Source: RUG13091 sp963619935
Lineage (GTDB): Bacteria; Bacillota_I; Bacilli_A; RFN20; CAG-826
NCBI GenBank assembly: GCA_963619935.1
Contig: CAVEYA010000049.1
Coordinates: 1 to 19,890, forward strand
Direction of reading: 5' to 3'
Length of the DNA: 19,890 bases
The notes under the pieces: generated by a model
What the model was told of the DNA's origin: nothing
The model's database searches: none
What the model saw: the letters and a program-made list of their open reading frames with translations, nothing else
In this document: positions 7,497-14,250 of the stretch, in pieces
How the letters are laid out: every line of letters begins with the position of its first letter
How positions within the stretch are numbered: position 1 is the first letter of the stretch
Position numbers and translations under genes: made by a program

Positions 7497-8362
7497 TGAA
7501 GGGTATTGTAGTAGCAGTTAATTGTGGTGTTTATTCTGTAAATTGTGACGGGATTATTTATCGCATGCCTGCGAGAGGTTTATTTCGCAATAAAGGTATT
7601 AAACCAACTGTTGGTGACTATGTTGAAATTGATGGAAATAATATGGTCTTAAAAGAAATTTATCCTCGAATTTCTTTATTAAAAAGACCTCCAATCGCAA
7701 ACATTGATCAACTTTTAATTGTTGAGAGTTTGTTAGAGCCTGAATTCTCCTACTTATTAGCATTTAAGTATTTAACGTATGCAAACATGAATAATGTTAA
7801 AGCAAAGATTATTTTAACTAAGGAAGATAAGTTAGATAACGAAGACAAAATTAAAGAAATTAAAGATGTTTTTAATAGGTTTAATATTGAAGTTTATTCT
7901 TTATCAAGCAAAACAAATAAAGGCGTTGATGAAGTTAAAAAGTTGTTTCATAACCATGTTACCGCTTTAATTGGACAAACTGGTGTTGGCAAGTCTTCTT
8001 TAATTAATGCGATAGATCCAAACTATGAACGTTCTATTGGTGAATACTCTAAAGCTCTAGGCAGAGGAAAACACCAAACTAAAGAAGTTATCTTGCTTCC
8101 TTATGAAGGAGGCTTTATTGCTGATACTCCTGGATTTTCTTCTTTAGATTTAAATCTATATAAAGAAGATTTAGCGAGATTTTATCCTGGTTTTATGGAT
8201 TTATACACAGAATGTTATTTTACTAATTGTTTACATATTAGTGAAAATAAATGCAAAGTTAAAGAAGCGTTTAACAATCATCAATTCCCTTCTATAGCTT
8301 ATGAATGTTATTTAAAATTATCTAGTGAAGCACTATATCAAATGCAGAGGTATGACAAATGA
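7496..8362 (+). CDS. rsgA: Small ribosomal subunit biogenesis GTPase RsgA
   Basis: RsgA is a GTPase that checks late 30S subunit maturation. The 288-residue protein has an N-terminal OB fold (about 1-55), then the circularly permuted G domain: G4 LTKED first, then G1 GQTGVGKSS (about 160-168) and G3 DTPGF. The C-terminal zinc site shows the exact C-x4-C-x-H-x5-C spacing (CYFTNCLHISENKC). The length fits the family. The ATG overlaps the prkC stop by one base (TAATG) and no Shine-Dalgarno sequence precedes it, so translation probably depends on ribosomes finishing prkC. It overlaps rpe by four bases. This links the kinase and the assembly GTPase in expression; RsgA is a known PrkC substrate in Bacillus-type bacteria. 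Confidence 0.95.
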   Translation: MKGIVVAVNCGVYSVNCDGIIYRMPARGLFRNKGIKPTVGDYVEIDGNNMVLKEIYPRISLLKRPPIANIDQLLIVESLLEPEFSYLLAFKYLTYANMNNVKAKIILTKEDKLDNEDKIKEIKDVFNRFNIEVYSLSSKTNKGVDEVKKLFHNHVTALIGQTGVGKSSLINAIDPNYERSIGEYSKALGRGKHQTKEVILLPYEGGFIADTPGFSSLDLNLYKEDLARFYPGFMDLYTECYFTNCLHISENKCKVKEAFNNHQFPSIAYECYLKLSSEALYQMQRYDK

Positions 8363-9015
8363 AAAAATTATTAATTGCTCCTTCTATTTTGGCCGCTGAT
8401 TTTAAAATCTTAGGCGAAGAAATTAAAAAAGTAGAAGATGCTGGTGCGGCATTTTTACACTTTGATGTCATGGATGGCCACTTTGTGCCAAATATCTCTT
8501 TTGGTATACCAGTGCTCAAAAGCATCGCTAAGTGCCATGACTTAGTAAATGATGTTCATATTATGATTTCTGAGCCAAAGAAATACGCTAGTAAATTTAT
8601 TGAAGCAGGGGCTGATTATTTAACCTTCCATTATGAAGCGTGTAAAGATGATGATGAAGTACAAGAAATCATTGATTTAATCCATCAAAATGGGGCAAAA
8701 GCCGGCTTATCTATTAAACCTAACACTGATGTGGAAGTAGTGGATAAATTTTTAAAAGATTTGGATATGGTTTTAGTAATGTCTGTTGAACCAGGTTTTG
8801 GTGGACAATGTTTTATGGAAAACTCCTTAGATAAGATTCGTTATCTTAGAGGAATGATTGATCAAAATAATTATCATTGTTTAATTGAGGTTGACGGTGG
8901 TATTAATTCTGAAACCGCTAAATTATGTAAGGATGCAGGCGTCGATGTTTTAGTTGCGGGCAGTTATTTATTTGGCCATGAAGATATTAAAGAAAGACTT
9001 GAAGGATTAGAATAA
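8359..9015 (+). CDS. rpe: Ribulose-phosphate 3-epimerase
   Basis: The enzyme interconverts ribulose 5-phosphate and xylulose 5-phosphate in the pentose phosphate pathway. The 218-residue TIM barrel shows the start IAPSILAADF, the metal-binding and catalytic HFDVMDGHFVPN, SVEPGFGGQ with the phosphate-binding glycines, and EVDGGI with the second catalytic Asp. All key residues are present and the length is typical. The ATG overlaps the rsgA TGA as ATGA, with GAGG upstream inside rsgA. It overlaps the next gene by one base. In Bacillus, rpe is followed by thiN; that gene is not found here. Confidence 0.96.
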   Translation: MKKLLIAPSILAADFKILGEEIKKVEDAGAAFLHFDVMDGHFVPNISFGIPVLKSIAKCHDLVNDVHIMISEPKKYASKFIEAGADYLTFHYEACKDDDEVQEIIDLIHQNGAKAGLSIKPNTDVEVVDKFLKDLDMVLVMSVEPGFGGQCFMENSLDKIRYLRGMIDQNNYHCLIEVDGGINSETAKLCKDAGVDVLVAGSYLFGHEDIKERLEGLE

Positions 9016-9680
9016 TGAACGGCTGGTTAACCGGTTTTGCCATTAGTTTTCTCTTATTTGGTGTTTTATCTTTTATTGCCAGTAAAAGTAATTACCAAAA
9101 ACGTTTTCAAATGTCTTATTCCTTAAGGAATACTTTTCCTTATGAATTTAATTATGAGAGTAAATTTACTGATAACATTTTAGGCAATGTGTTACTAATT
9201 TTATCATTAGGTACGGCACTTGGATTTTATAGCACAATCAATGTTGATAGGCAGGATGTAATTTTATTAGTGGCCGCTATTGCCGGCATTTTATTGACTA
9301 TATTAATTGGCGTTAATTTCTTTTTACCGTTGAAACTTTTAAAAACTCATATGACGTTATCAATTTTTCAATTCTTAATGTCTTTTATTGTTCCTGCCAG
9401 TATTGCTATTAGCGCGCTTTCTTATTATAAAAATTATCAAAATGTTATTCCTTTAGTTGTGGCAATTATATCTTCTATTTTTGCGGTATTTAATTTCGCC
9501 TTAGTGATGAATCCTAAATTAAGTCTTAATATCAAAATGGATGTTATTACCAATGATGATGGCACTGAAACATATAAACGTCCAAAATTCATTACTTTTG
9601 CGTTTACTGAATGGATAACAATTATTAATTCTTTGATCTATCCAATTTTGATTTTAGTTATGTTTTATTCAATTGCTTAA
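9015..9680 (+). CDS. Unrecognised six-helix membrane protein
   Basis: I do not recognise this 221-residue protein. It has about six hydrophobic segments (near residues 3-22, 54-75, 82-105, 115-137, 143-165 and 194-219), with a basic and aromatic loop at 24-52 and a hydrophilic loop at 168-191. There is no signal peptidase site, ATPase motif or clear catalytic motif. The start overlaps the rpe stop as TAATG, with AAGGA eight bases upstream, so it is the last gene of the operon and probably translated with rpe. A bidirectional terminator follows directly. It occupies the place of thiN in the Bacillus order. Transport or membrane scaffolding is possible, but nothing in the sequence decides it. 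Confidence 0.8.
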   Translation: MNGWLTGFAISFLLFGVLSFIASKSNYQKRFQMSYSLRNTFPYEFNYESKFTDNILGNVLLILSLGTALGFYSTINVDRQDVILLVAAIAGILLTILIGVNFFLPLKLLKTHMTLSIFQFLMSFIVPASIAISALSYYKNYQNVIPLVVAIISSIFAVFNFALVMNPKLSLNIKMDVITNDDGTETYKRPKFITFAFTEWITIINSLIYPILILVMFYSIA

Positions 9681-9693
9681 TAATTAAGCAAGA

Positions 9694-9720
9694 AAAAAAC
9701 GACCAATGGTCGCTTTTTTT
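9694..9720. terminator. Bidirectional intrinsic terminator
   Basis: The stem CGACC (9700-9704) pairs with GGTCG (9708-9712) around an AAT loop, flanked by seven A residues on the left and seven T residues on the right. Read rightward it ends the gmk operon; read leftward the A run becomes a T run and it can end the rpmB transcript. It sits between two convergent genes, as expected for a shared terminator. Confidence 0.88.
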
Positions 9721-9743
9721 ATGCAGGAATATGTTCCCTATTC

Positions 9744-9938
9744 CTATCTCTCTTTATATTGTTTGTTGAGACTGCGATAGGCACGGGTGGACATACGAAC
9801 ACGCATTTCTTTTCCATCGACAATGACAGTTCTGGTTTGAAGATTGCAGTTCCATCTACGGCGTGTAGCTCTTAATGAGTGAGAACGGTTGTTGCCGCTG
9901 ATTGGTCCTTTTCCTGTAACTGGACATACTTTTGACAT
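9744..9938 (-). CDS. rpmB: 50S ribosomal protein L28
   Basis: This 64-residue basic protein starts MSKVCPVTGKGPISGNNRSH, the L28 signature, followed by ATRRRWNCNLQ and a strand region. L28 binds 23S rRNA near the exit region of the large subunit. Only scattered cysteines (C5 and C30) are present, so it belongs to the zinc-independent form. A strong AGGAGGG site at 9946-9952 lies seven bases before the ATG. In Bacillus, rpmB also lies downstream of rpe, and on the opposite strand, so this is conserved context. It has its own promoter and shares the terminator near 9700 with the operon to its left. Confidence 0.96.
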   Translation of the reverse strand: MSKVCPVTGKGPISGNNRSHSLRATRRRWNCNLQTRTVIVDGKEMRVRMSTRAYRSLNKQYKER

Positions 9939-9967
9939 ATCGTAGCCCTCCTATTTCGTTCCGAAAA

Positions 9968-9996
9968 ATAATAGCACAACGCTAAAACTAACGCAA
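9968..9996 (-). promoter_or_regulatory. Promoter for rpmB
   Basis: On the minus strand, TTGCGT (9991-9996) and TATTAT (9968-9973) are 17 bases apart, and a TG one base before the -10 makes it an extended -10 promoter. The predicted leader is about 20 bases and carries the strong AGGAGGG site. This contrasts with the leaderless layout seen at 207-268. Confidence 0.65.
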
Positions 9997-10004
9997 TATA
10001 GATT

Positions 10005-10454
10005 TTATAATTTTACTTTTGGATATCGCATTGCGAATTCTTCCGCAGTAATTCTATTCTTACAATTCGATATCATTGTGCGATAAAGAATATTCTTTTT
10101 ATCGAATGTTAAATATCTTGTATGGCCCTTATTTGTATAAAAATGAATCATCTTTTTCTTCATTGATTTTTCTTCATCAATATAAACTACATCAACATAA
10201 TAATAGATTAACTTTTTAAATCCTTTATGAACCACAACATATTTTCTTTCAACTTCATAATAAGTACCAAATAATGTGTATAATATCAATATAATTGATA
10301 AAACACTCCAAATGATAATTAAGGTCGGTTGTTGCCAAGCCCATTTAGTGTTTAAAAATAAATCTAAACAAACTACAAATAAAATTGCCCCACATATTAA
10401 AATGCAAATAATAACAGTAAGTAGTGTTTTCCAAAAAAGAGGTTTAACTTTCAT
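10005..10454 (-). CDS. Two-helix membrane protein with PH-like C-terminal domain
   Basis: The 149-residue product has two membrane segments (about 9-34 and 43-63) followed by a soluble domain of about 85 residues. That domain has strand-rich stretches such as KYVVVHKGFKKLIYYYVDVVYID and MIHFYTNKGHTRYLTF, then a final helix. The layout resembles bacterial PH (bPH/YcxB-like) proteins, which are often small membrane proteins of unknown role. The match is by pattern only. The ATG at 10454 has no Shine-Dalgarno sequence. The gene lies 66 bases upstream of rpmB on the same strand and is divergent from glgC. The function is unknown. Confidence 0.75.
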   Translation of the reverse strand: MKVKPLFWKTLLTVIICILICGAILFVVCLDLFLNTKWAWQQPTLIIIWSVLSIILILYTLFGTYYEVERKYVVVHKGFKKLIYYYVDVVYIDEEKSMKKKMIHFYTNKGHTRYLTFDKKNILYRTMISNCKNRITAEEFAMRYPKVKL

Positions 10455-10463
10455 GTCTATAAG

Positions 10464-10469
10464 TTTATA
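10464..10469 (-). promoter_or_regulatory. Possible -10 element for the PH-like membrane protein gene
   Basis: On the minus strand, TATAAA ends nine bases before the ATG at 10454. No good -35 is found 16-18 bases upstream, only T-rich sequence. If used, the mRNA would start almost at the ATG. This is weak evidence in AT-rich DNA. Confidence 0.3.
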
Positions 10470-10503
10470 ACGGCAGTTAAAAATTAAAAAGTGTTTCTTT
10501 AAC

Positions 10504-10550
10504 TTTATTTACGCGCACACGTTATTTATAATATAAATATCGAAGGAGGC
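10504..10550 (+). promoter_or_regulatory. Promoter and ribosome binding site for glgC
   Basis: A perfect -10 TATAAT lies at 10527-10532, with a poor -35 TTTATT at 10504-10509 and a 17-base spacer. A strong AAGGAGG site at 10543-10549 lies seven bases before the glgC ATG. The short leader leaves no room for a riboswitch. It appears to drive the second gene train from glgC. Confidence 0.55.
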
Positions 10551-10556
10551 ATATTT

Positions 10557-11687
10557 ATGTCTAAAAAAGTAGTAGCAATGATTCTTGCTGGTGGCAAAGG
10601 CACACGTCTTGAAGCCTTAACAAAGAAAATCGCTAAGCCAGCTGTTAGTTTCGCTGCAAAATATCGTATTATTGATTTCCCTTTAAGTAACTGCGCTAAT
10701 AGCGGCATTAACACTGTAGGTGTTCTTACCCAATATGAATCCACAATTCTTGATACTTATATTGGTAATGGTGAAAAATGGGGTCTTAATGGTGTTCACT
10801 CATTAATGACTTCAATTGCTCCAAGACAAACAGAAAGTGGAGCTAACTGGTATAAAGGCACAGCGGATGCCATTACGCAGAACATTGAATTTTTAGATAA
10901 TGCTGATCCTGACTATGTATTAATTCTTTCAGGCGATCATATTTATAAGACGACTTATTCTGAAATGATTGAATTACATATTAATTCACACGCTGATGCG
11001 ACTATTTCAGTGATTGAAGTTGACCCAAAAGAAGCTAGCCGTTTTGGCATTATGGCGGTAGATAAAAATGATCAAATTACTGAATTTCAAGAAAAACCAA
11101 AACAACCAAAAAGCAATCTCGCTTCTATGGGAGTTTATGTCTTTACATGGAAAGTCCTACGTCAATATTTAGTAGATGACAACGCAAATCCAAATTCTGA
11201 CCATGATTTTGGTAAAAATATTATTCCAACTATGTTGAATGATGGAAAAAAACTTCAAGCATATCGCTTCCAAGGATATTGGAGAGATGTCGGAACATTA
11301 AAATCACTCCATGAAGCTAATATGGATATTGCTTTAGATGGTCATGAGCTTGACTTATATAGCAAAGATAAAACCACAAAAATATACACTGAAGACACTT
11401 ATTCCTTACCTCAATATGTGGGACCTGTTGGTTCTACTAAAAGATCAATTGTTAACCAAGGGGCGGCTATTTTAGGCGAAATTGATAGCTGTGTCGTTTC
11501 TAATAAAGTTGTAATTGAAGAAGATGCAGTTTGCACACGCTGTGTCATTATGGATGGCGCACGAGTTAAACGCGGTGCGCATGTGCATAATGCAATTATC
11601 GCTCCAGGTGTTGTAATTGAAGAAAATGAAAATATTAACATTGGCAAAGATGACATCATGCTTATTTCACAAGGAGGAAATAAATAA
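10557..11687 (+). CDS. glgC: Glucose-1-phosphate adenylyltransferase, catalytic subunit GlgC
   Basis: GlgC makes ADP-glucose from glucose 1-phosphate and ATP, the committed step of bacterial glycogen synthesis. The 376-residue protein has AGGKGTRL at 11-18, the FPLSNCANSGI region, the catalytic SGDHIYK near residue 124, EKPKQPKS, and GYWRDVGT. The C-terminal third is a left-handed beta-helix with repeated hexapeptide-like turns. All catalytic residues are present. It is first in glgC-glgD-glgA and overlaps glgD by one base. In Firmicutes, GlgC usually forms a mixed tetramer with GlgD, which fits the neighbour. No branching enzyme or phosphorylase gene lies in the window. Confidence 0.96.
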   Translation: MSKKVVAMILAGGKGTRLEALTKKIAKPAVSFAAKYRIIDFPLSNCANSGINTVGVLTQYESTILDTYIGNGEKWGLNGVHSLMTSIAPRQTESGANWYKGTADAITQNIEFLDNADPDYVLILSGDHIYKTTYSEMIELHINSHADATISVIEVDPKEASRFGIMAVDKNDQITEFQEKPKQPKSNLASMGVYVFTWKVLRQYLVDDNANPNSDHDFGKNIIPTMLNDGKKLQAYRFQGYWRDVGTLKSLHEANMDIALDGHELDLYSKDKTTKIYTEDTYSLPQYVGPVGSTKRSIVNQGAAILGEIDSCVVSNKVVIEEDAVCTRCVIMDGARVKRGAHVHNAIIAPGVVIEENENINIGKDDIMLISQGGNK

Positions 11688-12802
11688 TGGCAAACGTTAT
11701 TGGTATTTGTAATTTACACAACTCTCCTAAATTAGGAAAACTAACTGAACAACGTCCTTTAGGGGCAACCTCATTTTTAGGTAGATATGGTTTGATTGAC
11801 TTTACTTTATCTAATTTTTCCAACTCTGGCATTGACCGTATTGCTATTCTTTGTGAAGAAAATGTAACTGCGATTCGTGACCATATTCGTAGTGGTAATA
11901 TTTATATTAACAATACAAAAACTGGTTATATCCGTATTTTAACTAATGAAAAAATGATTGGCACTCCATATAACACTGATGTGAATAATATGGTGGCGAA
12001 CTCTTTATATATTGGCCAAATTTCTCCTGAATACGCAGTGATAGCACCAGCACACTTTTTAATGAATATTGACTATCGCGATATCATTAAAGCACATGAA
12101 GAAAGTGGTGCAGAAATTACTGTCTTATATACACATCGTACTGACAGTGATAAAGAATTCCTTAACTGTGATGTAGTGGAATTAAATAAAAAGGGTGAAG
12201 TTGAAAAATTTACTTATAATGATGGTCACACTAAAGAACGTGATATTTCTTTAGATATTTATGTCATTAATTTTGATTTATTAAGAACAATGGTTAATTC
12301 TGGCCATAAAATATCTAGTTTATATGGTATTAAGCAATTAGTGGCCCATTACGCAAATCATCATCGAGCAGATATTCATGGTTTTGAATTTAAAGGATAT
12401 GTTGTACCAATTCTTTCTTTGGAACACTATGTGAAATATTCTTTTGAGTTATTAGATTATCAAAATAGATTGAAATTATTCTCTGATGATAATCCGGTTT
12501 ATACTTCTACTCATGACACTCCTCCAGCCTTATATGGAGCGGATGCGGAAGTAAAGAATTCCTTTATTGCAAATGGTTGTATTGTTAAGGGAAAAGTGGA
12601 AAATTCCATCCTTTCTCGTAATGTACGCGTTCATAAAGGTGCAAAATTAAAGAATTGTATTGTTTTTACAGGCAGTTCAATTGGTCGTGATACCGATCTG
12701 TCTTATGTGGTTATTAACCAAAAAGTTAAAGTTAAAGAAGTTAAAGAATTAAAGGGTGATAAGGACCATATTGTTGTTATTGGAGAAGGAGAAAACATCT
12801 AA
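11687..12802 (+). CDS. glgD: Glucose-1-phosphate adenylyltransferase regulatory subunit GlgD
   Basis: This 371-residue protein is a paralogue of GlgC that has lost catalysis. The GGxGTR nucleotide loop is replaced by LHNSPKLGKLTEQRPLG, and the catalytic SGDHIYK region reads APAHFLMNID, with no matching Asp. The fold landmarks remain: GLIDFTLSNFSNSGIDRIA, then FKGYVVPI in place of the GYWRDVGT region, and a beta-helix C-terminus (SFIANGCIVKGKVENS). In Bacillales and Clostridia, GlgD raises the activity of GlgC in a heterotetramer; that is family knowledge. An AAGGAGG site lies upstream inside glgC and the start overlaps its stop as TAATG, so the two subunits are likely made together. Confidence 0.93.
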   Translation: MANVIGICNLHNSPKLGKLTEQRPLGATSFLGRYGLIDFTLSNFSNSGIDRIAILCEENVTAIRDHIRSGNIYINNTKTGYIRILTNEKMIGTPYNTDVNNMVANSLYIGQISPEYAVIAPAHFLMNIDYRDIIKAHEESGAEITVLYTHRTDSDKEFLNCDVVELNKKGEVEKFTYNDGHTKERDISLDIYVINFDLLRTMVNSGHKISSLYGIKQLVAHYANHHRADIHGFEFKGYVVPILSLEHYVKYSFELLDYQNRLKLFSDDNPVYTSTHDTPPALYGADAEVKNSFIANGCIVKGKVENSILSRNVRVHKGAKLKNCIVFTGSSIGRDTDLSYVVINQKVKVKEVKELKGDKDHIVVIGEGENI

Positions 12803-14235
12803 TGAAAATAACCATGGTCGCTAGTGAAGCTAGACCATTTTGTAAGACTGGTGGTCTTGCCGACGTTGTTTATGCTCTCTCTAAAGAATTAACAGTAATG
12901 GGAGAAGAAGTGATGATTATTCTTCCCTTCTATCAAACTGTTAAAAACAATTTAAGATATTCGGTTAAACCTGTTTGTCATTTTAATGTGCAAATGTCTT
13001 GGAGAAATAACCAAGCAAATGTTTATGTGACTTACGTAGACGGAATTACTTATTATTTAATTGAAAATGAATATTATTTTGACCGTGATCACCTTTATGG
13101 TGATGGGGATGACGGAGAAAGATTTGCTTTTTTCACTCTCGCCGCAAAAGAATTTTTAATGCACAAAAAGATTAAACCAGATGTTATCCATATCCATGAT
13201 TGGCAAGCTGGAATGCTTCCTTGCTGTGTTAAAGAAGAAGAAACTGCAAATAAATTTTTTAATAAAACAAAATTTGTATTAACAATTCATAATCCAGCCT
13301 TCCAGGGCTTATTAGATAAAGAGGCACTTTCTAATTTATACAATTTGTCAGAAGCTCTTTATGATAATGGACAAACACGTTTAGATTATAAAGTTTCTAC
13401 TTTAAAATCAGGCATTGTTTATGCAGATAAAATAACCACTGTTTCTCCAACTCATCATTATGAATTATTAACTCCTGAAGGAGGGATGCGTTTAGATGGT
13501 ATTTTAAAACTTCGTGAATATGATTTCTCTGGTATATTAAATGGCATTGATTATTTAGAATTTAATCCATCTACAGACGATAATATTGAATATAAATTCA
13601 ATCAAGTAAATTTTTATAAGCAAAAAGCTTTGAACAAAAAGGCCTTATTAGAAGAATTACATATTCAAGGTTTTGATAAGCCTTTATTTTCTATGGTGAC
13701 TAGATTAACTTGGCAAAAGGGTTTTGATATCACCTTTAATGCGGTTGAAGAATTAGTCAGAAAGGGATGTAATGTTGTAATTCTTGGTAGTGGTGAACAC
13801 CAATATGAAGCAACATGGGAATATTTAAGAAATAAATATCCACAAAATATCGCTATTTATATTGGCTATAATGAATCTCTTGCGCATCGTATCTACGCAG
13901 CAAGTGACTTCTTTTTAATGCCGTCTTTATTTGAACCATGCGGTTTAGGACAAATGATTGCTCAACGTTATGGAACCTTACCAATTGTAAGAAGAACCGG
14001 TGGTTTAAAAGATTCTGTCATTAATTATGATGGTCATAATGAAGATATTAGCAATGGCTTTGGCTTCGATAAATACACTAACGATGATATGAAATATACT
14101 TGCTTATACGCTTTAGAGACTTGGGAAAATAAACCATTAATTAAAAAATTAATGAAAAACGCTCTCAAAACGGATAATTCTTGGCAAAAATCTACAAAGG
14201 AATATTTAGCGTTATATCATAGTTTAGGCAAATAA
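12802..14235 (+). CDS. glgA: Glycogen synthase (ADP-glucose type)
   Basis: GlgA transfers glucose from ADP-glucose to the growing alpha-1,4-glucan. The 477-residue GT5 enzyme has the ADP-glucose binding KTGGLADVV motif at residues 15-23, the HDWQAGMLP motif, TVSPTHHYELLTPEGG, and the C-terminal EPCGLGQMIAQRYGTLPIVRRTGGL with the catalytic Glu. The length is typical. Its ATG overlaps the glgD stop by one base, with GGAGAAGG upstream. It completes the ADP-glucose pathway from glucose 1-phosphate to linear glucan within one transcript. A 15-base gap then leads to leuS. Confidence 0.96.
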   Translation: MKITMVASEARPFCKTGGLADVVYALSKELTVMGEEVMIILPFYQTVKNNLRYSVKPVCHFNVQMSWRNNQANVYVTYVDGITYYLIENEYYFDRDHLYGDGDDGERFAFFTLAAKEFLMHKKIKPDVIHIHDWQAGMLPCCVKEEETANKFFNKTKFVLTIHNPAFQGLLDKEALSNLYNLSEALYDNGQTRLDYKVSTLKSGIVYADKITTVSPTHHYELLTPEGGMRLDGILKLREYDFSGILNGIDYLEFNPSTDDNIEYKFNQVNFYKQKALNKKALLEELHIQGFDKPLFSMVTRLTWQKGFDITFNAVEELVRKGCNVVILGSGEHQYEATWEYLRNKYPQNIAIYIGYNESLAHRIYAASDFFLMPSLFEPCGLGQMIAQRYGTLPIVRRTGGLKDSVINYDGHNEDISNGFGFDKYTNDDMKYTCLYALETWENKPLIKKLMKNALKTDNSWQKSTKEYLALYHSLGK

Positions 14236-14250
14236 TTAGGAGTAATTTTT

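Noticed and set aside
10526..10744. Minus-strand open frame across the glgC start
   Set aside because: It overlaps the glgC promoter, ribosome binding site and the conserved GGKGTRL coding region, and shows no protein family features.
11411..11659. Minus-strand frame within the 3' part of glgC
   Set aside because: Low-complexity Ser/Thr/Ile-rich translation that mirrors the hexapeptide repeats of glgC; it is a shadow frame.
14236..14250. T-box or attenuator before leuS
   Set aside because: Only 15 bases separate glgA and leuS, far too short for such a leader.
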